From contig SUVT01000005.1 of NCBI GenBank assembly GCA_015061845.1, forward strand, positions 1-60,973: DNA of 60,973 nucleotides. The letters run 5' to 3'. This stretch comes from Lentisphaerota bacterium. Its GTDB lineage: Bacteria; Verrucomicrobiota; Lentisphaeria; Victivallales; UBA1829. Positions 11,614-21,055 of the stretch are shown piece after piece. Under the pieces are notes generated by a model. It had not been told where the DNA came from. It worked only from the letters and a program-made list of their open reading frames with translations, and did not search any database. A program made the translations under genes and the position numbers. Position 1 is the stretch's first letter. Each line of letters starts with the position of its first letter.

Positions 11614-14148
11614 TTATTTTCCCAGATCACCCTTTCCGGCAAATTTGATGATGGAATATTTTTCAATAGCATGATTCTTATTCAGAGTCAATGATGTTCC
11701 GGAATATTCCGCCGGCATGGTCATCTTGTTGGTCACAAGGTTTGCAAGCCAACTGTCGTATGCTTTGGGTACGGGGACATCCATTGCCGCAAAGGGGATG
11801 AAAAATTCCGCCGTCCAGTTGTTGTTCCGGATCTTTGTTTTCAGCTGATAACCTGCTGCAAGCCATTTGCCGTAAGGCATGGGGATCGGATTCAGAACAG
11901 CTTTATTCTCAATATGTTTCATATAAGCATCAAAGACAAGATGGAAATATTTTTCCTTTTTGAGTCCCGGTGCAAAGAACATTTCGACTGTATCGTTCCG
12001 CCACATGGCTGGGAACTTTGCTTCGGGCTTGTACGGCATGGTAATAAAGCCGTAAATCCCCTGTTTGTTCCAGACCAGACGGATATCTGCAGGATATTTG
12101 AACTTTTTCCCGGTTCCGTTCGGACAGATCATCTTCATAGGCTTGATCTTCTTCCAGAGTGCTTCCGCTTCACCGTCAACAACGATCTTTTCTTTTCTCA
12201 ACAGCTGATAGACATTGTAGGTCACGCGTTCAAAAGAGTAACGGTTCCGGGTTCCCTGGAAGGCTCCGGGCCACAATTTTTTATAGAGCTGGAAATGTTT
12301 CTTCGCGCGTTCATTGCCTGCGGGCAGAGCAGCTTCTGCCTGCGCCAGCAGTTTTTCCATCTGATTCACGACAGCAAGCGGAGGAAGGATATCGCCATCT
12401 TGCTGCTTGGAAGAAATGTCGATATAAGTCTTTTTCAGCAATCTCTGGAACTGGATCAGGATATCAGCAGATTTCTTTCCGTAAAGGATGGTGAACATTT
12501 CATAAATCGCTGCATCGCAGTTGAAATCCGGGTTCCACATGGAGCGGTACATCACATATTTTGTGGGGAAGTGGTTCCAGAAATCATAATGTCCGCCGTG
12601 GTCGAAAAATACCTGATCGCGCTGTTCCAGATTTCCCCATTTTTTGATGGATTCACCCATCATCTGTCCGATCATGGCACGGGAATAAACGTTGGTATTG
12701 TGGTTGTATGCCCAGATGGAGCGGACAGGGTTGCCGGTCGCATTTTCCCAGTCTTTCAACCCCTGCTCCACTTTTGCCCATTCAGCCTTGTTATGGACCA
12801 GACGGGGGAATGCGCCTTCACAATAACGGACTTCCACGTTTTTGGAGAGTTTCCATCTGGGGTCGCGGGAGGCGTGCTGGATATCGTAATACGCCATGAC
12901 AGCCAGTTTCACACCGGGGAGTTCCTGCTGCAGACGCTTATCCAGATACTGCAGGAATCGGGCATAGACATTGGCAAGAGGAGCCCCGCGTTTTTTATCG
13001 GCATCGGTAATCAGATTCAGCTTTCTCACGACCGGGTCGATCTCCACATCCGCCAGAGTGATCCGGTGGTCAGTCACACCGAAAGAGACATACTGATTGT
13101 TTGCCCAGCTCCAGCCGTCGTTATCTTTTCCTTTGGAAGCGAAATACCGTTTCCAGGAATCGATCAGAATATCTGCAAATTTCAGGTCGACCACATCGTA
13201 ATAGGAGCCGACGAGTTCGTGGGGTTCGTAGTAGAAGTTTCCGTTGGGGGAACGGTAGAAGATCGTTTCCAGCTTGTCGGGATGCTTTTTGGCAAACTTT
13301 TTGTCATGGGGATCGTGTCCGCCGAAAGGAGGATTGACCTGTCCCATTCTCCAGCGGTTGTTCATCAGATCTGCCCACTTGATATTCAGGGAGTTCCCGA
13401 GATAGGGGATCCAATCTTCCACCCATCCGGCTTTCCGGTAGGAATTTTTTGTAGAGGGAAGCATGGTGCAGTTGATGAAGAAGATCCCGTTTCTGCCGGG
13501 CAGACGCGGATAGTCATAATAGCGGAACGGTGTGAGGGTCAGCTCCCTGATCGCCGGGAAGATCGTTCCTGTTCCGGGCATATAGTAACGGATCCCCATA
13601 ATACGTTCCATGAAGTCATAACTTCCCCAGAGTGTCCCGCGGATGCCGCCTTTCATATCAAGCGGATCTTTGTTGTAGTTGGGGTCAAGAGAAGAGTCTG
13701 TTCCGGCGATCACGACACCGCCGGGGAATGTAACAACTTCAAACCCTTCCTGTTTCAGTTTTTTCACATCCACATATTTTGCAGAGACCGGGTTGTTCCC
13801 GACAGAAATTACGAACGGATATTTCTTTTTTGCCGCTGCAAGCTGGCTGCTGTGAAAGACTTCCGGTGTTTTTCCGGTACAGCTCTGGAACCCGGTTTTC
13901 AGTTCATCCACAGCATAAGAGATACTGCGGCTGCGAACATTGCCCGTCTCTTTTTCAAGATCGGCGATGATTGCAAACTGCAGCTGTCCGTTTTTCACCA
14001 GCTGGATGGGTGCATGTTTTTCCGCTTTCCGGATCTCAACGGGGGTCAATGCGGGATTCTTCAGATCATAAGCCTGAACATCCTGCAGCAGCAAACTTGC
14101 CGTGACTGCCGCCGCAAAACTCATTACAGATTTTTTGAAAATATTCAT
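11614..14148 (-). CDS. Secreted DUF4838-type protein with C-terminal CBM9-like module
   Basis: An 844-residue exported protein (signal peptide ending near DVQA). The N-terminal third has the alpha/beta build of DUF4838 and related uronidase/hexosaminidase N-domains (PFVISVGNNPVSAKY, VVTFPGGVVIAGTD, GTLWGSYDFMERIMGIRYYMPG). A TIM-barrel-like middle follows (VSFGVTDHRITLADVEIDP, VKLAVMAYYDIQ, SIWAYNHNTNVYSRA). The last 170 residues look like a CBM9/DOMON sugar-binding sandwich (VVDGEAEALWKKI, IRLVWNKQGIYGF, TVEMFFAPG). The protein lacks the CYCPECLK motif of its two paralogues in this window. It is the last gene of the operon, 15 bp after GH30. An exo-acting glycosidase is plausible; the substrate is unknown. 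Confidence 0.72.
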   Translation of the reverse strand: MNIFKKSVMSFAAAVTASLLLQDVQAYDLKNPALTPVEIRKAEKHAPIQLVKNGQLQFAIIADLEKETGNVRSRSISYAVDELKTGFQSCTGKTPEVFHSSQLAAAKKKYPFVISVGNNPVSAKYVDVKKLKQEGFEVVTFPGGVVIAGTDSSLDPNYNKDPLDMKGGIRGTLWGSYDFMERIMGIRYYMPGTGTIFPAIRELTLTPFRYYDYPRLPGRNGIFFINCTMLPSTKNSYRKAGWVEDWIPYLGNSLNIKWADLMNNRWRMGQVNPPFGGHDPHDKKFAKKHPDKLETIFYRSPNGNFYYEPHELVGSYYDVVDLKFADILIDSWKRYFASKGKDNDGWSWANNQYVSFGVTDHRITLADVEIDPVVRKLNLITDADKKRGAPLANVYARFLQYLDKRLQQELPGVKLAVMAYYDIQHASRDPRWKLSKNVEVRYCEGAFPRLVHNKAEWAKVEQGLKDWENATGNPVRSIWAYNHNTNVYSRAMIGQMMGESIKKWGNLEQRDQVFFDHGGHYDFWNHFPTKYVMYRSMWNPDFNCDAAIYEMFTILYGKKSADILIQFQRLLKKTYIDISSKQQDGDILPPLAVVNQMEKLLAQAEAALPAGNERAKKHFQLYKKLWPGAFQGTRNRYSFERVTYNVYQLLRKEKIVVDGEAEALWKKIKPMKMICPNGTGKKFKYPADIRLVWNKQGIYGFITMPYKPEAKFPAMWRNDTVEMFFAPGLKKEKYFHLVFDAYMKHIENKAVLNPIPMPYGKWLAAGYQLKTKIRNNNWTAEFFIPFAAMDVPVPKAYDSWLANLVTNKMTMPAEYSGTSLTLNKNHAIEKYSIIKFAGKGDLGK

Positions 14149-14163
14149 CTTGTTTCCTTATTT

Positions 14164-15489
14164 TTAACCAAGAATTATGGTTGTCATTGTCTGTTCCGGC
14201 AAATAAATTTTCAGATATTCGCCCTTGTATTTGAACTGAATGGAGGAGAATTTGTCCGCGCCGTTTCCGACGACTGCAACGACAGAACCATCCGGGTTCC
14301 GTGCCAAAAGACAATCCACCATGGGTTCCTGCGGGAAGTTCATGGGACAGGAAAGGATTTCCGCCCCGCGTTTCAGGTACGGCGCATAATGTTTGAACGC
14401 GTGATACTGGATGCTGGGGGTGATCTCACCGGTTCTTGAGTGGACTTCCACCAGTCCGGCACATTTGAAGTTGCCCAGATTCGGGCTTCCGTTTTCATCA
14501 AGCGCATAGTTCCAGCCCACAAAAGAGGAACAGCCGTTGTTCAGTGCGCCGGTGATCGTCCGGGACCACCAGAGCAGATGACTTTCCGCTGAATTCTTCT
14601 TGTAGTTCGGTCCTTTTTCCGTCAGCTGGAATGCAAGATCCGGATATCTTTCACGGATCGGATTCATCATTGTCGGGAAACCGTCATAGGGATGCCATGC
14701 AACGGCATCGACATTCGCAGCGACTTCCGGATCGGAGAGCATGTAAAGCACCCGTTTCCAGCCTTGATAGTTGTGGTCATAGAGCCACATTTTCGTATCA
14801 AGCCCGGCAGCTTTCAGGCGGGACGGCAGGAGGTGTCCCACCAGTTCCATTTCAAAATCCGGGTGGAGCTGTGACTGCGGCATACATCCCCGCTGATCGG
14901 TGTCGGGTTCATTCTGCATGGTCATGGCATCAATATGGATCCCGGCTTCCTGATATGCCTGAAGATATTTTACCAGATAATCCGCAAACACCGGAAGATA
15001 TTTTGCCCGCATATAACCGCCGCACATGCTGCCGCCGGTCTTCATCCAACCCGGAGGGCTCCACGGAGAGCTGAACAGAAAGAGATCCGGACGGATCGCC
15101 TGTGCCTCTTTCACGATGGGAATGATATATTTCTTATCGTGGTCAATGGTGAAATCTTTCAGCTCCGGATCTTCTTTATCGTGATAGGAATAAACCTTTG
15201 TGGAGTAGTCACTTGCGCCGATATTCAGGCGTCCGATGGAGAGATTCAGACCGTCTTCGGAGAAGAGATCCTGAAACAACGCTCTGCGCCGTTCCGGATC
15301 GACTTTCTGAAACATGTAACATGCGGCATCGGTGAACGAAGCACCGAACCCGAGTATTTTGTGAGAAACTTTTGCCTGATCCACATCCACACAGGGGGAA
15401 TCATAATAAATGTCAGGGCTGAACGGCTGGTTTTCCATTTCATAGGCAAACCCGCTTTCATCACTGCGCAGCATTTTGACTCGATCCAT
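14164..15489 (-). CDS. GH30 family glycoside hydrolase, cytoplasmic
   Basis: A 441-residue retaining beta-glycosidase of family GH30 (glucosylceramidase-like, subfamily 1 style). Family blocks are ILGFGASFTDAACYMF, LNLSIGRLNIGASDYS and FSSPWSPPGWMKTGGSMCGG. The acid/base is probably E194 in MQNEPD and the nucleophile E291 in QLTEKGPNY. There is no signal peptide, so it should act on imported oligosaccharides. It lies 31 bp after the AraC gene and 15 bp before the DUF4838 gene, indicating one operon. The linkage (beta-glucoside, beta-xyloside or beta-1,6-glucan) is not decidable here. Confidence 0.9.
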   Translation of the reverse strand: MDRVKMLRSDESGFAYEMENQPFSPDIYYDSPCVDVDQAKVSHKILGFGASFTDAACYMFQKVDPERRRALFQDLFSEDGLNLSIGRLNIGASDYSTKVYSYHDKEDPELKDFTIDHDKKYIIPIVKEAQAIRPDLFLFSSPWSPPGWMKTGGSMCGGYMRAKYLPVFADYLVKYLQAYQEAGIHIDAMTMQNEPDTDQRGCMPQSQLHPDFEMELVGHLLPSRLKAAGLDTKMWLYDHNYQGWKRVLYMLSDPEVAANVDAVAWHPYDGFPTMMNPIRERYPDLAFQLTEKGPNYKKNSAESHLLWWSRTITGALNNGCSSFVGWNYALDENGSPNLGNFKCAGLVEVHSRTGEITPSIQYHAFKHYAPYLKRGAEILSCPMNFPQEPMVDCLLARNPDGSVVAVVGNGADKFSSIQFKYKGEYLKIYLPEQTMTTIILG

Positions 15490-15520
15490 AAATATTATCC
15501 TTTCCTGGTTATTTCAACGT

Positions 15521-16324
15521 TCAGCTCCGGATAGAAAACTCTTTCCGGTATTGTAATGGGGAAGCATGGTATTTCTGCCGGAACTGACGGGAGAAGTAAA
15601 AAACATTTTCCCATCCGGTCCGGTATGCGATCTCATTCACAGATTCTTTGGTAGAAGCCAGCATGGCAGCAGCTTTATGCAGCCTGTTCTGAATCAGGAA
15701 CTGCTGCGGCGGCAATCCGGTCATCTGCTTGAAAATACGCCTGAAATGCGTTGCTGTCACCCGGTATTTCTTCGCTTCTGCAACAAAATCCCACCTGCGC
15801 TCCGGTTCGGTGCAAATCTGTTTGATCAGAATATTCAGACTGGATGCCTGATATGGAACCGGGTTGCTCTCTTTTCTGCCGGATTCATACATCTGCAGAA
15901 GCAGATCCTCAAACAGAAGCACTGCCCGGGGTGAAACTCTCTGAGCATCCCGGCATAACATCATGATCTCCTGCATGGTTCGGTAAAACTTTTCACCATT
16001 CTCTATGGGAACCAGCGGATGTTCCGGATCCCGTTCAAAAAGCCCGCCGGAAAGATAGTGTTCGATCCGGGGACCGCAGGCACAGATAAAATTATGATGC
16101 CGCGGCTGGTCATCCACCGGACCATATTCAAACATTTCCCCCGGATAGGTCAGAAACGCGCAACTTCCCGTTGCAAAAAATTCCTTCCCGCTCCCGAGCT
16201 TCAATTTCATGGCTCCATGATAGTTGAATTGGATCCCGTAATACAACGGGGAATTGACCACATACTTTCTGTACTGCGGCTCACTTCCCATACGGGGAAA
16301 AGTCAATCCGTTAAAATAATCCAT
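15521..16324 (-). CDS. AraC-family transcriptional regulator
   Basis: A 267-residue regulator. The N-terminal half is a cupin-like sensor (GSCAFLTYPGEMFEYGP, RHHNFICACGP). The C-terminal two helix-turn-helix units read AKKYRVTATHFRRIFKQMTG and VNEIAYRTGWENVFYFSRQF, ending YHASPLQYRKEF. It is the first gene of an operon with GH30 and a DUF4838 protein, so a local sugar-responsive activator is likely. A consensus promoter lies about 100 bp upstream. Confidence 0.92.
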   Translation of the reverse strand: MDYFNGLTFPRMGSEPQYRKYVVNSPLYYGIQFNYHGAMKLKLGSGKEFFATGSCAFLTYPGEMFEYGPVDDQPRHHNFICACGPRIEHYLSGGLFERDPEHPLVPIENGEKFYRTMQEIMMLCRDAQRVSPRAVLLFEDLLLQMYESGRKESNPVPYQASSLNILIKQICTEPERRWDFVAEAKKYRVTATHFRRIFKQMTGLPPQQFLIQNRLHKAAAMLASTKESVNEIAYRTGWENVFYFSRQFRQKYHASPLQYRKEFSIRS

Positions 16325-16429
16325 GGCAACCTCTTTTTGTCCTTAACATATCTGTACTATACTACAAAAAAGCAGTTAGTAAATAGAGAAGAAAAACATT
16401 TTTTGCACAAAACGAACATTTTTCACAGT

Positions 16430-16458
16430 ATTATAGCACACCAAAGAACCTTTGTCAA
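16430..16458 (-). promoter_or_regulatory. Consensus promoter of the AraC-GH30-DUF4838 operon
   Basis: On the minus strand TTGACA (16453-16458), 17 bases, TATAAT (16430-16435) preceded by GTGC: a perfect sigma-70-type promoter with a predicted leader of about 100 bases before the AraC gene. Confidence 0.8.
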
Positions 16459-16472
16459 TCTGAATATAAAAA

Positions 16473-16505
16473 AATATCCCTCAGTCACAATGTCCAAGGG
16501 ATATT
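16473..16505 (-). terminator. Intrinsic terminator after the large CBM9/LamG protein gene
   Basis: Stem AATATCCCT (16473-16481) with AGGGATATT (16497-16505), followed by a T run on the minus strand. It ends the pseudopilin-LamG-GH operon. TCTGAATAT at 16459-16467 can also pair with 16501-16509, giving an alternative fold. Confidence 0.8.
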
Positions 16506-16529
16506 CAGAATCTTTGAAAAAACTATGAT

Positions 16530-19500
16530 TTATCTGAGTTCTGCTTCGATGATTGCGAAGTCATGCTTCTTGATGGGGAAACTGATCTTGTTTCCGGAAA
16601 CATTCAGGGCTTTGCCTGTTTCCAGATTTTTCGCAGACTTGACTGTACCTTTGCAAGTAAGGACTGCGTTGATGTCTCCGGTATAACTTCCGCAGACGAT
16701 CAGCAGTTTCTTGCCGCGCTGATAGGTGCTGGTCAACAGTTTCGGATCGGCAGACTTAACCGGGTTTTCCGGGTTCCAGTAAGCAGTGTACTTGCAATCA
16801 TCTTTCCAGACACCGAAGTCGTAGAGATGATTGTAGGAATCAATGAGCAGCTTGCCGTTACCGCCGCGGGGGATCGTGGGACGGATCTCGTGGGGCATCA
16901 GGACCGCGATCATGGTTCTGGTTGCCCAGTAACGCTGCTCCTTCGTACCGCCGACGACACCGTCAAGGATGGTGGGATAAAGTCCCGCCTGAAGTCCCTG
17001 ACAGACTGCACGGATGTAATCCGGAGAGAACCGTTCCTGGAAGTCATGATAACCGTATTTCCATTCCATACCCATGCAGTTTGTTGCGAAACCAAGTGTG
17101 GGCAGGATGTTGGCGTTCGTGTGGTGAACGGTGATCCAGGGTTCGATTCCGCGATCCATCATGGTCACAGCCTGACGGCGGTGGTATTCGCGGTTGTTCC
17201 ACAGGTTCAAGCCGGGCTTGACTTCTCCGGTTTCCGTGATGTAAGCATCACCGGTCGCCCAGGAGTAATTGCAGCGGAAGAAGGTGTTATCGTCATAAAC
17301 ACCGCGCATTCCGGCTTCCAGCATCTTGTCAAGATAATAGATGGCGTAATCGGTGTAGGAACCGCAGACACCGTAAGAGGGGTTCGCCCATTCGCCTTTC
17401 ATTGCAGGATATTCCGGCAGAGCTGCTGCGCTATCGGCATCACAGGTGTAGAAATAGAGAACAGGATCTTTCTTTCCGTGGAAAGACTTTGCCCGTGCGA
17501 ATGCAAGTCTGGTATGAGATGTCACATAAGCTCTGCGGGCTGCAGGTGCTTTGCCATGGATCCAGGGCACATCTGCTTTGGATCCTTTGAGGATCCGTTC
17601 GATCCATGCGTTGACATACTTCTGGTCGATGACACCGGTTCTGACGGTTTCAGCCAGTTTCCGGATATACCCGAAGTCCTGGAACGCGGGATAACGCATT
17701 GCCCAAGCCATATAGCCGCCCCAGTACGGAGGACTTGCAAGAACGCCGGAGTATTTATTTCCTTTGTAATTGAAACCATCGGACCAGCCGCGCCAGCCTT
17801 TTGGCATTGGTTTCACAGGGGATGCCTGCAGTGCGATCTGGATCGTCCGGGCACGTTTGTACTGGACAGGTGCATTGATCAGGTTCAGACGGATGCTGAC
17901 ATCGCCATTTTTGTGACGGAACAGTTCCACTGCATCCCGTTCTTTGCAGTGGACCCAGTCTTTATCCCAGTTTGCCGCATAGCAGATTCCGCGGGTATCG
18001 GTTCCCAGCCAGAGATAGGGGATGAAGTTTGTGATCCTGACCTGCTGTACATTGCGGCTCTTGAAGATCGTGCCCTGTCCGGCAGGCGTGAATCCTGCGG
18101 GGTTTGCACGGATATGTTCTCCGATGGGGTGATAAAGTTCCGCAAACTCTTTTTTCACAGGGATATCAACATAAACACGATCCGCATTGAGATTTGCCGG
18201 GAAGGTCAGGTCGAGGATCAGAAGACCGTCCTGTTCCATTCTTCCTTTGACTTTCATCTCTTTACCGGTGGCGGTGTATTCGACTGCAGTATCAGATTTT
18301 TTGACAGGTGAGACTTTTGCACTGCCTGCAGCGGTTCTGACTTTTCCGTTTTTCACAAAGTTGACGGTCACAGGAGCTGCGAGGATCTGTTTGCCCTCTG
18401 CAACGACTTTTTCCGGAAGTCCGGCATTGCCGATGGTGTAATCCCGCAGAACTGCAGAGATCACATTGCCTTTGACCTTCAGCGGTGTGAATCCCGGAAG
18501 AAGAACATCCCGTTTCCCGAGCTTGTTTTTCTGCCATTTATAGCTCTTGACTATAAACTCTTTTTCCAGCAGGGCACTTTCAGAACCTTCCGGAGAAAGA
18601 CTCATGATATAATCGCCGTCAGCAAGTTCGAACGGCAGTTTGACCGCTTCATGGAGAACCAGAAGCTGCTGGCTTCCGCTGCTGATCTTTGCAGCTTTTT
18701 CCATGGAAACTTTACCGTTATAAACCGATTTTCCGTCTTTTGTGACGATCTTAAGGACAACATCTTTGCCCCTGAGCTGTTTCGGATTGCAGTTCAGGTC
18801 AAGAACAATGGAGTTCAGACTGGGATACCATGCCATTTCGCCGGAAATACTGGGTTCCCCCTGCGCCATTGCTTTGATCTCCTGCGGCTCAAGAGTCCGG
18901 CTGTAAACCACATAATCATCAATGGCAAAACCGACACCGTTGCCGAATGCGATATCTCCAAGTTTTTTGGGGTTGATGGTGATGGCAAGATCCTGTTCAC
19001 TGACTTTCATGCCGTTGCAGTAAAGTTCGATCCGCTTCGGCTGAACGTTGATGGAAACATGGGTCCAGGTCTGAGCCGTCGGACGGCGTGAGACCATGAT
19101 ATTCTTGTTGCCGCCCTTGAAGTTGTGCAGGAACAGCAGCAGGAATCCGGGATGATCCTGAAGTCCGATATATCCGCTTGAAACAAAGGTGGTATTGAAG
19201 TAACGGACATTGCCTTTTTTCGTTTTTGCATCTTTCCAGATCCAGAAAGAGATATTTCCCGGAACAGGAAGTCTGCCTTTCTGAACTCTGAAACCTCTTG
19301 CATTGGCATCAAAATGAACAGCCTTGGTGCCTTCTTTTCTTCCGGCAACCAGTGACGGCATTGTTTTTGCAACAACTTTTGCGCCTTTGGGAGCTTCGAC
19401 AAATTTATTGATTCCCTGCTCAAAATCCTGTTCAAGAACGATATAGGATTCCGGAGTCGTCCAGATCCTTGCAGGGAGTTTCCCGGTCTTGAAGTTACGC

Positions 19501-20360
19501 TGGAAGACGACTTTTCCGCCATCCATGATCTTCATGGAGTATGCTCCGGGAACCGCAGCCGGAAGTGTTACAGGCAGCGTTCCTTTGAGAACTTTGCCGT
19601 CGACAGTTGCTTCATAGTTCAGCGGTTTGGAGCTTTCCCATTTCAAGGGATAACGGGGCGAGGCATCTGCATAGAGCTGACGGACCGCAGGAGCTTTTTT
19701 CCGGAGCTTGTAAGTCGGGTAGGACTTGGAAGCCATGAAACTGGCGACCGGAAGGAACGGAACCTGTTTGCCCGGAGCGGAACGGAAGTTCACACAGGCA
19801 AGGATCTTCCAATCCAGTTCGCCGAGCTTGCTCATCCCGAATCCTTTTGCCGGAATGGAAAATTCACAGACCCATTTTTCGTGTTCCACTTTGTTGACGA
19901 CTTTCATTCCGCCGGTCACCCAGTTGCGGACAGGCAGCCCGTAGCCGGGGTTGTGATGCTGAAGCAACATTTTTCCGGTGTTGCTGATGATCATCTGAAA
20001 TTCCCCGAACTTCCACTGTTCGTGGGTACGGGCTGACTTCGGAGGATCGAACCAGAATTCCACGGAATCATCGCTGACAGGATTTGTGCTTACATTCTGT
20101 ACGAGTCTTCCGCGCGGGGGCGTTTCTGTCCGGACTGCACCGTAAATATTCTTTTCGTCCCAGGTCAGAAACAGTTCTGCTCTCCGGTGGTCAAGGGTTC
20201 CGCCGGTTCCGGAGATGACAAGAGCATCTTTCCATTCGCCGGGAGAGAGTTTACCGTCGATGACGGGAGCTTTTGCTGTGCTGCCGACAGTGAATTCTGC
20301 AGCTCCGGCAAGCAATACAAAACCGGCAGCGGCTGTTGATAAAAGTCGTTTCAAATTCAT
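16530..20360 (-). CDS. 1276-residue secreted multimodular glycan-active protein
   Basis: Exported (signal peptide MNLKRLLSTAAAGFVLLAGA). Residues about 22-215 form a CBM9/DOMON-like module (APVIDGKLSPGEWKDAL, AELFLTWDEKNIYGAV). Residues about 310-500 form a LamG/concanavalin-like module (LEQDFEQGINKFVEAP, LPVPGNISFWIW, WTHVSINVQPKRIELYCNG). The C-terminal half looks like a TIM-barrel hydrolase of the DUF6067/GH123-related kind (GMRGVYDDNTFFRCNYSW, GIEPWITVHHTNANIL, GLYPTILDGVVGG) with a closing beta domain. Catalytic residues cannot be named safely. It is the last gene of an operon after the LamG gene (9-bp gap) and the pseudopilin. Confidence 0.72.
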   Translation of the reverse strand: MNLKRLLSTAAAGFVLLAGAAEFTVGSTAKAPVIDGKLSPGEWKDALVISGTGGTLDHRRAELFLTWDEKNIYGAVRTETPPRGRLVQNVSTNPVSDDSVEFWFDPPKSARTHEQWKFGEFQMIISNTGKMLLQHHNPGYGLPVRNWVTGGMKVVNKVEHEKWVCEFSIPAKGFGMSKLGELDWKILACVNFRSAPGKQVPFLPVASFMASKSYPTYKLRKKAPAVRQLYADASPRYPLKWESSKPLNYEATVDGKVLKGTLPVTLPAAVPGAYSMKIMDGGKVVFQRNFKTGKLPARIWTTPESYIVLEQDFEQGINKFVEAPKGAKVVAKTMPSLVAGRKEGTKAVHFDANARGFRVQKGRLPVPGNISFWIWKDAKTKKGNVRYFNTTFVSSGYIGLQDHPGFLLLFLHNFKGGNKNIMVSRRPTAQTWTHVSINVQPKRIELYCNGMKVSEQDLAITINPKKLGDIAFGNGVGFAIDDYVVYSRTLEPQEIKAMAQGEPSISGEMAWYPSLNSIVLDLNCNPKQLRGKDVVLKIVTKDGKSVYNGKVSMEKAAKISSGSQQLLVLHEAVKLPFELADGDYIMSLSPEGSESALLEKEFIVKSYKWQKNKLGKRDVLLPGFTPLKVKGNVISAVLRDYTIGNAGLPEKVVAEGKQILAAPVTVNFVKNGKVRTAAGSAKVSPVKKSDTAVEYTATGKEMKVKGRMEQDGLLILDLTFPANLNADRVYVDIPVKKEFAELYHPIGEHIRANPAGFTPAGQGTIFKSRNVQQVRITNFIPYLWLGTDTRGICYAANWDKDWVHCKERDAVELFRHKNGDVSIRLNLINAPVQYKRARTIQIALQASPVKPMPKGWRGWSDGFNYKGNKYSGVLASPPYWGGYMAWAMRYPAFQDFGYIRKLAETVRTGVIDQKYVNAWIERILKGSKADVPWIHGKAPAARRAYVTSHTRLAFARAKSFHGKKDPVLYFYTCDADSAAALPEYPAMKGEWANPSYGVCGSYTDYAIYYLDKMLEAGMRGVYDDNTFFRCNYSWATGDAYITETGEVKPGLNLWNNREYHRRQAVTMMDRGIEPWITVHHTNANILPTLGFATNCMGMEWKYGYHDFQERFSPDYIRAVCQGLQAGLYPTILDGVVGGTKEQRYWATRTMIAVLMPHEIRPTIPRGGNGKLLIDSYNHLYDFGVWKDDCKYTAYWNPENPVKSADPKLLTSTYQRGKKLLIVCGSYTGDINAVLTCKGTVKSAKNLETGKALNVSGNKISFPIKKHDFAIIEAELR

Positions 20361-20369
20361 TTCCGTTCC

Positions 20370-21023
20370 TTACTTTGCCAATGCTTTGATTTCATCTTCG
20401 GTCAGAACCCGGTTGTAGAGTTCATAAGAATCCATGATAATACCGCTGGTTCCGATGACAAGATTTCCACTGACATTGGAGATAGACTCAGGAAGATCGG
20501 CAGAAGAGGTCTTTACACCGTTGACATAAACATCGATATGCTTATCCGTGAAGTTTACGGAAACATGGTTCCACTGTCCGAGGGGAAGAGCCTTCACAAA
20601 GATATTTTTGTTTTTCTTGTTGAATCCGTGAACAAAGATCAGTGCATAACCGGTATATTCCTGGAACCCGAAATAGCCTTTGGAACTGTAAGTGGTTCCG
20701 AAGAAACGGCGGTAAGCACCGCTGCCCTTGACTCTGTCAACATTTTTGACCCAGATGGAAACATTTCCGGGGACGGGGAATTTTACTCCGTTGATGCTGA
20801 AATCTTTTGCTTTATCATTGAACTGAACCGCTTTGCTGCCTTTGGTTCTGCCTTCGATGACAGCCGGAGCGGCTTTCATGTTGATTTTTGCAGTTTCAGG
20901 AGCTTTCACAAATTTGTCAACGCCCTGTTCAAAGTCCTGTTTCAGAACAAGGTTCGCTGCAGGATCCGCCGCCATAAGAGCTGCGCCTGCAAACATTGCG
21001 GAAAGAAAAAGTTTTACGTTCAT
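20370..21023 (-). CDS. Small secreted LamG-domain protein
   Basis: A 217-residue protein consisting of a signal peptide (MNVKLFLSAMFAGAALMA) and one LamG/concanavalin-A-like jelly roll. It closely matches the LamG module of the downstream 1276-residue protein: LVLKQDFEQGVDKFVKAPE against IVLEQDFEQGINKFVEAPK, and FPVPGNVSIWVKN against LPVPGNISFWIWK. A duplicated binding module expressed as a separate protein is the simplest reading. It sits between the pseudopilin gene (32 bp upstream) and the large gene (9 bp downstream). Its ligand is unknown. Confidence 0.78.
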   Translation of the reverse strand: MNVKLFLSAMFAGAALMAADPAANLVLKQDFEQGVDKFVKAPETAKINMKAAPAVIEGRTKGSKAVQFNDKAKDFSINGVKFPVPGNVSIWVKNVDRVKGSGAYRRFFGTTYSSKGYFGFQEYTGYALIFVHGFNKKNKNIFVKALPLGQWNHVSVNFTDKHIDVYVNGVKTSSADLPESISNVSGNLVIGTSGIIMDSYELYNRVLTEDEIKALAK

Positions 21024-21055
21024 TGTCAGTTATCCTTATATTTTTCAGTTTAAAA

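Noticed and set aside
11914-14439. 841-codon open frame on the plus strand opposite the DUF4838 and GH30 genes
   Set aside because: Crosses two real genes and their border, Cys/His/Phe-rich without domain pattern; a shadow frame.
16563-18311. 582-codon open frame opposite the large CBM9/LamG protein
   Set aside because: The minus-strand frame has a signal peptide and recognisable modules; this one has neither.
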